In this document: positions 19,764 to 31,690 of the stretch, piece by piece | How the letters are laid out: every line of letters starts with the position of its first letter | Position numbering within the stretch: position 1 is the stretch's first letter | Assembly (NCBI RefSeq): GCF_050948215.1 | Contig: NW_027488566.1 | Span: 1 to 64,000 of the forward strand | Direction of reading: 5' to 3' | Source: Halictus rubicundus | Lineage: Eukaryota; Arthropoda; Insecta; Hymenoptera; Halictidae | Length of the DNA: 64,000 bases | The notes under the pieces: generated by a model | What the model saw: only the letters and a program-made list of their open reading frames with translations | What the model was told of the DNA's origin: nothing | Database searches by the model: none | Program-made: the position numbers and the translations under genes

Positions 19764-22700
19764 TTTTTTTAACCAGTATTTTCCCTGTATTTAAATCCAA
19801 TTTCACTTATAATCCTGTTTTATAATTTGCTTTTCTTAAGAATTACAATATATAAAGATGCCACCTTTCCAAATTCTTACAATATTTCTTAATTCTCTAT
19901 ATCCTTCTCTAGCCTAATCTATATCCTTACGACTTAATGAAAAAGTCTTAACTAACTGCTTCCGCTTCGCATTAGCCAGTACTACCACTTATGTTAATTA
20001 ATTTCTTAACTTATACTTATACGCCTCGTTTCTTAACTATTCTTATTTATTCTACTTAATCTAGTCCTTATTACTTATCGCTTCTTGTATCGGAAAAGGT
20101 CGCCGACCGAACGATACTTAGAATGAGGAGGAGCCGGAATCGCACAGCGCTGTGCGTCGAAGTTGTGTGAAAAGAGAGTCGTTGACGAACACGTGAATGT
20201 TGGATGAAAGTGGACTGTATTTTGAATTGAATGAACGTGAAGTGAATGTGAAAATGTACGAACACTGTACTTTGAAATATACACGATATGTACAGAAGAA
20301 CGCGTTGAATAACGAGTTTAGACCCAACGGTTAGAACGAGCGCAGAGAAACAGGACCGAATCGCACGACGGTTGAACAGCGAAGAAGGACCCGATTTCGG
20401 AGAAAGACCGAGTCTGCCTTCCTGGAAATCGCGGGTTGGTCCTTGTGGATCACGCGATGATCCACAATCGACAATTGGGCCGCGATCGATAGATCCAGAG
20501 GGGAAAGACGAGGGTAACGCGAGCTGGCGCAACGGCTTTCCGCGAGACCGCGTTCGGCGGCCGACGTCACGGCGGGGCAAGAGGAGAGCGAGACGAGGAC
20601 CCCGCCGCGAACGTTCGCGCGATCGCGAACACTTCTTAACTAGTCTTTACTTACTTAATTAACTAACTAACTAACTACTTGCTAATTAATAATTGAACAA
20701 AAACCCTTATTTCTATTTCGCATATAATAATACCCGGGCCGCTTGATATTTACTCGCCTGTATACCTTCTAGCGCGGCGGCCGCATTCCGACGAGGCGAC
20801 GCGACCTGTGTTTCTCTCTCTTTTGCACTTCCTATTCGGCCTATTCTATCAACACCGGCGACATTGTTTTCGCCGGGCGCCGACACCGCTGTTTCCAACG
20901 GCCGCGGTCCGATTTATTTTATTTTAAATTATTTTAATTTTCTATTATAATGTTATATCCTACTCTAAACGCTTGGATATTTCAATCTACCTACTACTTT
21001 TACCTAGACGACCATAATTTTTAACTTTTTCTTAATTTTTCTAAGTTCACGCAAGAAGGAACAGGGGTTTTTTATATAATTACCCCCCTCTTTTGATACC
21101 GCTATCGGATAGCCCTAGGACCACCGATCAATCGGCCTGTACTGCGTTTTTCCGAGTATTAACCCCTTCTATCAAAGGGTGGCCTTATCTCGAGAACGGG
21201 AGGGGAAGGGGGGAGGGGGGTCCCTCCACCAGGGGGAACTTTCGTTCCCCTATCACAGGTACCCTCCCGGTATTCCACCCCCACACAAGATCACGCCCTC
21301 AGAATTTTCTTTTTTACCGGCGCCTTTCCGGACACCCGGTATGCACTAAAAATCAAAGTTATCCGGTTTCTTCGAGTGGCGGCTCGTTGTAAAGCCCAGG
21401 TAGGGTACTCCGAGTCCCTCCGGTCCCTTTCCCCGCCGGACGCAGATATAGGCCTTCTACTACCGATATCTCGTAAGGGAGTGGGGATATTCGAAATTTT
21501 TCAACAGGGGGGAGAAGACTTCTCCCTCTCGCCCCTTGGTTGTTCCTTACCCTCTGAAATACTTATATATAAATTTTAATCCCGATCTGCCTATTTTTCC
21601 TTACTACTTCGTATCTATACTTATCACTAATTTCTATACTCTATGCTCTAAACCTATGTACTCTCTTCTCTACATCTATATACACGTACTTATTTGAATA
21701 TTTCCTGCCGGATGACTATGTTCGAATGTTGTACCAATCACTGTAATTGTTTATACTTTCGAACTTAGTCTCTCGGCACTTCAAATCTATCAGTTATTGC
21801 TACTCGAGACCTAGTGGTAAATAGTTTAACTTTATTTTCAAACTCTATTTTCCCTTCTTTTAATTAATTTTCTTTTCTTTTATTTGCAGAGGATCCTTGC
21901 CCCCTTCATACTACGTGAGTGAAGTTTCAAGAATTTCTTCCCAGCTGTTTATTTGTATTGAATGTCATTCCTCTAACTATTGTTAATTAATTCAGGTTCT
22001 TGTGCTTTATGAAAATTTCTACTATTTCAATTTCTGTTCTGATTTTAATTTTAATTTTAATTTTAATTTTGATTTCGATTTACTATTTAATAATTGATAT
22101 TTAGAATTTTTATTGCAATCTGTCTTGGCTGTACGAATAATATTAATAATAATAATGCCCGTATATATAGGAAGCTATATCTTTTCTATGTTCTTGAATA
22201 AATTTATATTTAAATTGACTTGTCCCTACCCTATTCTTGAATTATCCCTGCTCTGAAACGTTTTTAATTTGTTTATTAACCGACTGTGAAGAGATAGGTG
22301 TGTCCTTCAAACTTTATCCTCCCGCACTAGCCACGCTTGCTTATTTATTTCTTTAACTTCCAATTTACTAATTTAATTATTTAATTTCTTTCGATATTTT
22401 TTTTTATTTCTTTGACCACACTGTATGGGGGGAGAGTTAACGTAGACACGGGTCTTAAACCTCTTATTTAAACTTTTAATTTAATAAAAGTACAAGAGTC
22501 TCCGCGCTCGGCCCCCTGTTACTTTCATAAATATTATTATTTAATTAAAAATTTTTTATATTGAAAGCAACTTTCTCATTTATTTTCGTCGAGTCACGGG
22601 TAATCGGCACGGGTGTCAGCTATCACTGAACTTGCAACTTGTTTTAACTTATCGCGAAAAAATAAATTATCAAGTCTTACCCTGCCTAACGGTTACACGT

Positions 22701-23845
22701 TTCCCTCCGTTTCTCTTTCCCTTTTTCGGCTTCCTTTCGCCTTTCACACCTACGGCTTCCTCTCTCCTCGGAGTCGAGATTATTAGCCCTTTCGGCGAGG
22801 CTGACGGGCTGAACCGTCGACCGCAGAAAGCGGGGCAGTTGTGCCCGGATGCAGTTCTTTTAACAGACACCTCTCTCTTCACAATTTACACTTCTAATTT
22901 CTACTGCTTCTATGTTTCACGTTTTTAAGATAATGATATTAATTACTTAAGACTTTCTATCACTTCACTCTTTAGTTTTCTACCAGAACTCGCTTCTATT
23001 TTATATTCACTTAGATCGATTGCATTTCCATCTAAGTTTTAGCTACTAAACATTTACTATTAATGACTATGTACCGCACTCTTTCGCGTTCCACATCTAT
23101 CTAATTTGAATATTCTCCACACCCGGTTCGTTGGAGTCGCGGTTTTCCCCTTCCCTTGCTTCAATTTTGATTTTAGTCGTTTACCGTTTACATTTTCTCT
23201 TATTCGGTTATATACTTCGTAACCTTCCTAGCGCTAAATATTTTGCCCCCCCCCCCGTCTGCCTTCACCTTCCGTAGCCGTTAGTCACGGAGTGTATCGC
23301 ACGTCCTCTCTATTTTCTTTTTTCCTTTTTCGACTTGTTTGTTCCATGGGTTATTTCCCTTCCAGTTAACCTTATGCGTTCTTGCCGAAAATATCGCCAG
23401 GAGCCATAAAAACGGTTGTTTCAAACAGAGTACGTTACCATTTGCTGAAAATCAGTTCTACTCTCTTCCCTCCGTTTCTTACAACATTCCTTCTGCTTAC
23501 CCTTAATTTTTATTTTAACTTCAATTTTAATCCCTATACTTTCAAGCTTTATGTTCTTACTTTATAATTTCATGATCAACTCGTTTCTAGTTTCCTGGCT
23601 CCACCTCGTTTACATTTTAATTTCGCATTTCCAACTTACTTTTATTTTATTTTTATGGGGTCGTTCGCCCCCCCCCTTTACCTCGTCTGTTCTCGCCATT
23701 TGATTTTCCCTTCTTTCATTATTATTTAAACATTTACTCGCTTACTCATTTAACCAGTTAGTTTCCTATTTCTTTTCTCATTTCCCGCCGGTTTATCTCG
23801 TTTATCGTTCCTACTTTTGGATCTTGCACCGCTTTTTTGAATACC

Positions 23846-23901
<56 letters not shown>

Positions 23902-24940
23902 AATATACCTTTTATATGTTTCTATTTTTATTTTTCTTTTTTCCTTTTTCATATCTCTTGTCTTCCGACAATTGAACCTTCATCTTTCCTTACTACCTCT
24001 TGCCTGCATTTTTATTACAGAACTCCTCCCAGCGATCGTGGGGTTTCCTCTGCCCTCCCCCCCCCCCCACCCCGGGAGAAACCTGTGTGTTCTTTTTCTT
24101 TTTCTTACTGATTTTCTTATTGATTTCTGCCTTTTTCTATCATCTGGAATCGGCAAATTTCTTTAAGACTCCTATAGCTTCCTTTATCCACTATTATTGT
24201 AATTTTATTTTTTATGCAATTTCTTGATTTTAATTTTCGAAAAATCTCTTTCCCCAGATCCCCTACTCGATTTTATGTTCTATACCGGTCGTGAAGGTCC
24301 GTCGGTCCTCGCACGTCCCTGGGAGCAAGTTTTTCGTGCTCCTTTTGTTATAACTTTTTTCGTTCACCTTTCCTTCTTATGAACTTCTAACCCCTTATTC
24401 CTTGGTCCTTTTCCATCTTTTCCCCTCTAGCTTTTCTTTACTTTTCCAATTTTCCCCTTACTTTATTAATATAAAAATTTTTTCTCTTTTCAGGATTTTG
24501 AAAGTTCAATTCTCGGAATATCTGGATCCCTAGGTCCTTAATTCAACTATGCAATTTCGTTGTTCGCGGAGGTCCTCCGGCCCTTCTACGCCCTTGGGAG
24601 CTGTTTTTTCGTGCTCCTTTTGTTATAAATTTTTCCCTGAAAACATTTTACCTTACAAAATTCGGGCCCTTAGTTCCTTTGACTCTCTCCTATGTATTCC
24701 CCCTAGAGTTTTTTCTTTTTTCTTCTTATTTATTGCTTTCCATTTTTTAGTAACTTATCGGGGCTCCTATTTTGACACTATTTTGAGTTTTCTATTCTAT
24801 TTCCTGTACTTCTTACGCTTTTAATTCCTTACGCCTTATATTTAATCACTTATTACTAACTTATTACTAACTTATTTCATTTTATTTCATCCGGGGACAT
24901 TTCTCACCGAGAAAGGCGGTCGGTAGTATATACTGCGTAT
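19764..24940. other. T-rich region of about 5.2 kb without a recognised gene
   Basis: The plus strand is strongly pyrimidine-rich. The left end starts with seven T against telomere-like repeats, so it could be the poly-A end of an unknown minus-strand retroelement. GC-richer islands occur at 20330-20640 and 21070-21560, but open frames there show no known domain. Intron-like 3' splice tracts occur at 21880-21890, 24010-24021 and 24483-24493. An imperfect direct duplication lies at 24290-24360 and 24565-24640 (shared GTGCTCCTTTTGTTATAA). The hexamers AATTTT and GATTTC at 22027-22080 recall the array at 34548-35405. Confidence 0.5.
23848..23898. repeat. (AT)n microsatellite
   Basis: An uninterrupted AT dinucleotide run of about 25 units. 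Confidence 0.95.
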
Positions 24941-25039
24941 GGCTCCCTATTCCGTATACGAGGCTCACTCAGTCTCGTTTTCCCCCTTTCTCAGTTGCCT
25001 GACCGAATTTTCCCCCCATTTTTGGGGATCGACGGGTAT

Positions 25040-25741
25040 ACCTGCTCCCTCGGGAAAAGGGAAGAGGCTTATAATTACGCACATCGGGTCAGCAGACGGG
25101 TTTGTACCAGGGGCCCTCCTTTGCTTCGAGGCGAAAAAAAAACGGGCGATTACCACGAGGAGATGAATGGGGACACATTTTTTACATGGTTCCAAAAAAT
25201 TGTGCCCATGCTGCCACATGGAGCAGTCATCGTGATGGATAACGCCCCTTATCACAGCGTCAAGAAGGAGAAATATCCTACATTGAGCTGGAAAAGGAGC
25301 GATATCATCGCGTGGCTGGAGGGTAAGGGGGAAACGGTGGATCCACGGTACATCAAGCTTCGATTAATGGACCTTGTGCAAAAGCACAAAGAACCGAGCA
25401 ACAATTATATTGTTGATGCATTTGCAAATGAGAATGGACGTACCGTCCTACGCCTTCCCCCTTACCACTGCGAATTAAATCCAATAGAGTTGGCATGGGC
25501 ACAAATGAAAGATTTCATAAGGGCGCGAAATACATCTTACAAATTGGCAGATGTCCGCCAATTTGTAGATGCAGCCGTAGAAAATGTGTTCCCCCAAAAT
25601 TGGCGAAATTTCATCTCCCACACGCTGAAGGAGGAAAGGAGGCTCTACGAACTTGATCATGTTACTGATTCAGTGTTAGAGGGAAGCCCCGAGTGGTCGA
25701 ATTCGTCTGATGACTCGGACATCGGTGTGAGTCAAATATAA
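25040..25741 (+). pseudogene. Tc1/mariner-type DDE transposase, 5'-truncated with a frameshift
   Basis: The coherent protein starts with KGKRLIITHIGSADGFVPGA in one frame (from about 25050). After a run of A (25133-25141) it continues in another frame with GDYHEEMNGDTFFTWF. Catalytic-type motifs are AVIVMDNAPYHS and RLPPYHCELNPIELAWAQMK. The frame ends at a TAA at 25739-25741. The N-terminal DNA-binding domain and the first catalytic Asp are not seen, so this is a remnant. Two bases after the stop the LTR of the gypsy element begins, and the sequence after the other LTR (49479 onward) should be the original continuation. The family resembles transposases common in ant genomes, but the exact group is uncertain. 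Confidence 0.8.
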
Positions 25742-25743
25742 GT

Positions 25744-27336
25744 TGTAACGGTTGCGTTTTCCTTCGCGAGCGTTAGTCGTGGAAGGAAGGAGTTCTGTCC
25801 TCTCCTGGATTTGCTCAGCGGCCAGGGTCGGCGGAGAGGACAGCGGGTGAAATAATCGGAGACCCTTTTAGAATAAGTATATGTTTATTGCCGGCGGCGA
25901 CTCGCCCCGGGTAGTGCTGACGGTTCCCGGCTGGCGGGCCCCGGTGCGACGGCTGGCTGTAATTAGCACGAAGAAACGGCACGTTATTCTAAACTTAACT
26001 TATCTTAAACCTAATACGCGCGGAAAATACGGCGGAACGCGGAGCGAGCAGGATTCGCTATTACGGCGGAAACGCGAAGCGAGCAGGATTCGCTAATACG
26101 GCGGTAACGCGGAGCGAGCAGGATTCGCTATTACGGCGGAAACGCGAAGCGAGCAGGATTCGCTAATACGGCGGTAACGCGGAGCGAGCAGGATTCGCTA
26201 TTACGGCGGAAACGCGAAGCGAGCAGGATTCGCTAATACGGCGGTAACGCGGAGCGAGCAGGATTCGCTATTACGGCGGAAACGCGAGCGAGCAGGATTC
26301 GCTATTACGGCGGGGACGCGAAGCGAGCAGGATTCGCTATTTTTGCGCGGCGGTAACGCGAGCGAGCGGGATTCGCTATTACGGCGGGAACGCGAAGCGA
26401 GCGGGATTCGCTATTTTGTGCGGCGGTAACGCGAGCGAGCAGGATTCGCTATTACGGCGGGAACGCGAAGCGAACGGGATTCGCTATTACGACGGGAACG
26501 CGAATCGAGCAGGGTTCGCTAATTTTGTACGGCGCGATGCGAAGGATTCCTCGGATTCCGTATCTACGGGTGGTCGGTAGGAACCACCGCGGCTCGGCGA
26601 GATTCTAGTGGACTGGTGTTTCCTTGCTGGCGGCCGAGCGCACGGTGGCCGCGAATCCACTCCGACTCCGGACCGACGGGACGCCCAACTCGTCGTCCCC
26701 AAATCAGATCGCGGTGGGGGGTCGCTCGCACCCGGACGTTCCCAGAGAACGAGCTTCCCGTCACCAACGTCGTGGCTCGTACAGGACGAGCTCCAGACGC
26801 GGCTGCGATCCGACGAGGACTGTCACGAATGTGACGAGACGCCAGGTCGCGGACCGGTGAGCGAATTTCGCAGGATCGGCGGAAAGGAATCGGGAAGGGG
26901 GGAGAGAGCTGGAGCGCGCGACGAGCAGTAGCGCCCGGAGACACTGCTCCCGTCCGTCTGCTCACTCGAGACTTCCTCGCGGTACTGGTGTCGCACGCAC
27001 ACGGAAGAAGCCGTAGTACGTGTCCCACCTAGCACCAGCGTGCTCGCACACACAGACGGAAGAAGCCGTAGTATGCGTGTTCACACGCGGCTGCGAGTGG
27101 TCAGGAGCTCGGGATGGTTCCCGCTGAGCAGCTCCCAGCCAACTCCGAACTAACCGCGGTTTGCTCCGATATTTATGGAGAAAGCGCGGACTACGAGGAG
27201 TGCACCGTCTCGCGAAATGTTCGCGAAGCGGCGGCGTGCTCCGATTGGTTCGCGCTCGGGACGGTTGCGGATTGGCTCGCACTTGGGTCCGTTGTGCGAG
27301 CTCGCGACGGAACGCGGATTTCGCCGTTTCGTCGCA
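25744..27336 (-). repeat. Left LTR (3' LTR) of the gypsy element
   Basis: The minus-strand LTR begins TGCGACGAAACGGCG and ends CAACCGTTACA. The length is 1593 bp, and it is nearly the same as the split right LTR. A polypurine tract (plus-strand complement CCCCCCCTTTCTTC) abuts it at 27337. A minisatellite occupies 26035-26525. Confidence 0.9.
26035..26525. repeat. Minisatellite inside the gypsy LTR
   Basis: Units of about 35-38 bp share GAGCAGGATTCGCTATTACG and GCGGTAACGCG. About 13 copies occur here and a different number at 33080-33570 in the other LTR. Most units contain the small inverted repeat AGCGA...TCGCT. Confidence 0.9.
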
Positions 27337-28311
27337 TCCCCCCCTTTCTTCGGAGAGCGGAGCGGTTCGGTTTCGCGAAAGTCGGCGCGTACATGGTACA
27401 AACGGAAAAACTAGCGACATTATTGCAGTGAGCCTTACATGCGGTCGCTGGGCTCCGACGTGGCGGATTTCCCCGGTTCGTTGGTCGAGCCGGAGGCTGC
27501 GGCGCCATCCGTCGTGGGTCACCCGGTACCTGGTGACCCCGACCTGGCACCACAGCGGAGTGCCTTCTGGCAGGTGATTCAGCCGGCGTGGCCGGCTGGC
27601 CATGCTGCTCTCCAGCGGGATGGGCTCCTGGTTCGCAGGGGGAGGCGGTGTCGTCTGGACTCCGGCCGGTGCCGTGGTTGGTGTGTGCACCGGGGGCGGC
27701 GTGGCTCCTGCCTGCCCCGGTATGGTCAGCGGCGGCGTTCTGGGCAGTGGAGAGACGGGCGGCGGTGGTGGTGCGAAGAGCGCTGCCAAAGGCACTGCCT
27801 CGAACAGCGCGGCTTCTTGTCGCGGCTCCGCGGTTCCCCGAGGGGCCGGATGGCCCGGCAGGCCGCAATGGGGTGCCTCTGAGCGGCGGTGTGGCTTTGC
27901 CCGTGGTGGAGCGGGTGGCCGGACGGCGATGGCCAGCGCTGGGATCCCTCCCGGGGGCCGGGGCTGCGTGACGGCCTTCCGCGGACCCCGCCGAGTGGGT
28001 TGCGGCCGCGGACTCATCAACAGAGCCGTGCGCCGGACGGCAGGCTCCGGCATCAGTGGTCGTCGGGGACCTACCCCCCGGGGAGGGGGTCGGTGCACCC
28101 GCCTGGCTTCCTCGGTGGGAGTGTATCCCCAGCGTGGCGGGCGAGCGGCCGGAGTGATTGGCCGGGGCCGTGTCGCTCGTCGCGGCCCGGGTGGCTGGAG
28201 GTGCCGGTTCAGCGCCTCTTCGGGGTTGAAGACGCCGTGACGGGTGTAGGCCTCCTCGAGCTCGCGGAGGAAGGCAGCTCGGTTTTGGTCCTCTCCGTTT
28301 GCGTGCTGCAT
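26962..28311 (-). CDS. Possible third frame (ORF3) of the gypsy element, overlapping pol
   Basis: An ATG at 28311 opens MQHANGEDQNRAAFLRELEE, a helical, charged start. A long Pro/Arg-rich middle follows, then a compact C-terminal segment (WCQVGVTRYRVTHDGWRRSL) near 27470-27540, and the frame runs into the LTR to 26962. The pol frame is also open across the same DNA. Because the DNA is very GC-rich, one of the two may be open by chance. The ordered N- and C-terminal parts make this frame look more protein-like than the pol extension. No function is known to me. Confidence 0.5.
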   Translation of the reverse strand: MQHANGEDQNRAAFLRELEEAYTRHGVFNPEEALNRHLQPPGPRRATRPRPITPAARPPRWGYTPTEEARRVHRPPPRGVGPRRPLMPEPAVRRTALLMSPRPQPTRRGPRKAVTQPRPPGGIPALAIAVRPPAPPRAKPHRRSEAPHCGLPGHPAPRGTAEPRQEAALFEAVPLAALFAPPPPPVSPLPRTPPLTIPGQAGATPPPVHTPTTAPAGVQTTPPPPANQEPIPLESSMASRPRRLNHLPEGTPLWCQVGVTRYRVTHDGWRRSLRLDQRTGEIRHVGAQRPHVRLTAIMSLVFPFVPCTRRLSRNRTAPLSEERGGCDETAKSAFRRELAQRTQVRANPQPSRARTNRSTPPLREHFARRCTPRSPRFLHKYRSKPRLVRSWLGAAQREPSRAPDHSQPRVNTHTTASSVCVCEHAGARWDTYYGFFRVRATPVPRGSLE

Positions 28312-31300
28312 GTTGAATGCCGAGAGCTCCTTGGTCTTGGCCTTCTCTGGTGTCGGTTGAGTGATCGGAAATATCGGTGCGCAGGCGCGGACTCGATCTC
28401 GTCCCCTCAGCGGTTCCCTTGATCTTCCTGGAACTGGTTGCGGGTCCTCGGGACGGTGTCGGCAAAACGTCCTTTCGGTCGGCGGCAAAATATTGTTTTA
28501 GGTCGCGCACGTGGATGTGCCGAACTAATCGCCCGGCGGCATCGCGTAAGTCCACGATAACGGGTGAGACCCGGCGTTGGACGGTGAATGGGCCGGTATA
28601 CCGTGCGGACAACTTGGCGTTCCGGAAGGCGGCTTTGTTTGACAGGACATGGTTCCGTCGAAGCACGAGCGAGCCGATAGTCGGGACCCAAGCTCGCCGG
28701 TGGCGATCAAAGTGCCTTTGTTGCTGCTGGAAATTACGGGCGAGGTTGCAGGTGACTAGCTCGCGGGCCTCTTGTAATCGCTGGATCCGATTCTGGAGCG
28801 GTGAGCTGGTGCGTGTTCCGGTTTGATGACGGAAGGTCCCGGGCGGGATAAATTCGCGACCGGAGTTCAGGTAAGCCGGGGAGTACCCGGTCACGCTATG
28901 CTGCGCGGTGTTGTACGCGAAAGCGATTTCCGGACAGTAGCGATCCCAGGTTCGTTGCTGTTGACCACTGTATTGGCCGATCATGGTCTTGATCACCCGA
29001 TTAACTCGCTCCACCGGGTTGCATTGTGGGGCGTAAGGAGGACTGCGTCGGTGGGTTATTCCCCACTCCCTGAGTGCCTGCTCCATTTCCTTGCCGATGA
29101 ATTGTCGACCGTTGTCGGTGACGAAGATGGCCGGGCACCCGTGTCGCAGAACGATCAGTTCCCGCACTGCTTGGACGATGGCCCCGCTGGTAGCCCTGCG
29201 AAGAGGTCGGAGCTCCACCCACTTCGTATATCGGTCCTGCATCACGAGCAGAGTGGTGTTTACGGAACTGGATCGCGGTAGGGGTCCTATGAGGTCGGCG
29301 GAGACCATCTCCCATGGTTGCTGGACGGCGGTGGCGTGCATAAGACCGGCTGGTGTCTGCTGGGAGGCCTTATGCTTCTGGCATGTATCGCAGGCCTGTA
29401 CATATTGTGCGCCTTCGCGGAGCATCCCGGGCCAGTAGTAGAAGCGGCAAAGTCGAGCCAGTGTTTTTGCCACCCCCAGGTGGCCGGCGGTCGGATCATC
29501 GTGAGCTTCTTGCAGGACGCGTGGTCGATCCGGGGATGCCACGCATAGCTTCCATTGGTCGTCGGGCTGGTTCTCGTGGAATTCGAGAGAGTGCAGGATG
29601 TGCCGGTATAACTGCCCTTGTCGTATGCAGTATTCCGGGTGTTCGGCAGGCTGCTTCCTGACGTTGTTGAGCATCCGTTGGTACCAGCTGCATTGGGGGC
29701 GTGGTCCGGCGGCACAGGTGGGAATCGGATTCCTCGAGAGAGCGTCGGCGACGGTGTTCTCGGGGCCTCGGCGATAGCGGATCTCGAAGTCCCATTGGCC
29801 GAGTTCCATTGCCCATCGGGCGAGTCTTCCCGACGGGTTGTCGATCTTTTCCAACCACTTCAGGGACTGGTGGTCGGTCAGGACGATGAAATGATAGCCC
29901 TCGAGGTAGTGCCTCATCTTCCAAATGCCCCAGCGTACGGCCAGGCATTCGAGTTCGGTTGCCGAGTAATTCCGCTCCGCTTTGTTGAGGGTCCGACTGG
30001 CGTATGCGATCACGCGCTCGCCCTGCGCGCCGGGTTGCGTCAGGACGGCGCCGAGGCCTTCTCGGCTCGCGTCGGTTTGCAGCGTGAATTGCTGCTCCCA
30101 GTCGGGAACGGCCAGTACCGGAGCCTCGGTGAGTCGTCGTCGTAATTCTTCGAAGGCGACCTGCTGTTCCTCGCCCCAGTTCCACTTTGTCGCCTTCTTC
30201 AGGAGACTGGTCAAGGGTGTGGCGGTTTGCGAGACGTCCGGTAGGAAACGGCGGTACCAGGATAGGAGCCCGAGAAAACGGCGTAGCTCTTTCCCATTCT
30301 GGGGCCGGGCGAGTTGGGCCACGGCGGCGACCTTCTCCGGGTCGGTATGTAGCCCGTCTTGGTCGACTATATGCCCCAGGTATTTGAGCTGCTGGCGCGC
30401 GAAGTGGCATTTCTCCCAGTTCGGCCGCAGGTTCGCTGCTCGGAGCCGCTGAAAGACCTCTGCCAGCATACTCAGGTGCTCTTCGAACGTTGGACTGGCA
30501 ACGACAATGTCATCTAGGTACGCGAAGGCGTACGGTGCGAGGTCAGGCGAGATGACGTTGTCCAGCAGTCGTTGGAACGTTGATGGAGCGGAGTGCAGGC
30601 CGAAGGGCATGACGGTGAACTCCAGTAGCCCTTTTCCTGGTACGGTAAACGCGGTCAGCGGCCGGCTGGCCGGTGTGAGGGGAACCTGCCAGTACCCATT
30701 CTTTAGGTCGATCGTCGACAGATATCGGGCGCCCCGTAGTTTATCGAGCGTGGCGTTGATGTGCGGCAGAGGGTAGGCGTCCTTCTTTGTTACCTTATTT
30801 AGTCGTCGAAAGTCGACGCAGAAGCGGTACTTCCCGTCCTTTTTCCTCGCGATGACGATCGGCGAGCTCCAGGGGCTCCGTGACGGCTGGACTACCCCTT
30901 CGGAGAGCATTTTAGTGACTTCGTCGTCAATAATGGCCTGCATCGCGGGATTACGGGGCCGGTATCGTTGTTTAATCGGCGTAGTTTCGAGAAGCCGAAT
31001 CTCGTGTTGTGCCAGAGGGGTTACGCCGCGGATGCCTTCGAACGAGGTTTGCTGCCGGCTGATGAACTCTCGCAATCGCTGGTCCTGGTGACTAGTGAGA
31101 TTGGCGAGCCCGGCCGGAGTTGTTAAGGCGCAGGAAATTCCGGTAGTTTCGGGGTGGCCCGGATGGATACGACGTTCCCCGAGGTGGATCTGGATCCGGT
31201 ATTTCTGGAGGATATCCATCCCTAGGAGCATCTCGTACTCTAGTCCCTCCAGGATGTAGTACGGGTGGTTCATGGGAATGCCTTCGACGGTGGCGGTTCC

Positions 31301-31690
31301 CCGAACGCTTCGGGTGAGGTCGGCTCTTGTGCCATCGGCCATGGTGGCGACCGTGTCCTCGGCTTGCATATGCCATCCTGATGCGAGGCAGCGGCGTGCC
31401 ATCGGGCCGCTGATAAACGAGCATGCCGACCCAGTGTCTATGAGGGCCCTGGCCTAGTGGTTTCCGATGGTAACGGTGGCATAAATGCGATTGTCAATGA
31501 ATTCAGGGGCCGGACGAGGTGTTACGGTGGTCCGGCCCGTGGCTCGTTTCCCGTCCGATTGGTACGGCCGTGACACTGGCAATCCTTTGTCAGGACGTCG
31601 TCTTGCCCGCAAAAGGAGCAGAACCGGACTGCGGCGTTGGTACAAGAGAATCGGTCGTGTCCAGGCCGTTTGCACCTCCAGCAATGAGTC
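27191..31690 (-). CDS. Gypsy pol polyprotein: protease, reverse transcriptase, RNase H, integrase
   Basis: The frame contains the protease motif ALIDTGSACSFISG at about 31440-31400. The reverse transcriptase follows with FCVDFRRLNKVTKKDAYPLP, YLSTIDLKNGYWQVPL and the active site FAYLDDIVVASP. Then come RNase H (TDASREGLGAVL) and integrase, with the HHCC zinc region (AGHLGVAKTLARL, CDTCQKHK), IFVTDNGRQFIGKEM and PQCNPVERVNRVIK. An in-frame TAG lies just before the protease at about 31453, so the fragment upstream (to 31690) overlaps the gag end. The core domains end near 28480 (VRDLKQYFAADRKD). The remaining frame to 27191 is Pro/Arg-rich and may not be real protein. By family knowledge these enzymes copy the RNA and integrate the DNA. 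Confidence 0.9.
27337..27352 (-). promoter_or_regulatory. Polypurine tract of the gypsy element
   Basis: On the minus strand the sequence just before the LTR is GAAGAAAGGGGGGGA. It is purine-only and abuts the first base of the LTR, as expected for plus-strand priming. Confidence 0.8.

Noticed and set aside
20071..20660. Possible gag-like gene in the GC-richer island
   Set aside because: Frames on both strands are short and show no zinc knuckle, coiled coil or other domain.
27337..27439. Longer gypsy LTR ending at TTACA (27439)
   Set aside because: The right LTR stops at the base matching 27336 and is followed by the AAGT duplication, and a polypurine tract lies at 27337-27352, so the LTR ends at 27336.
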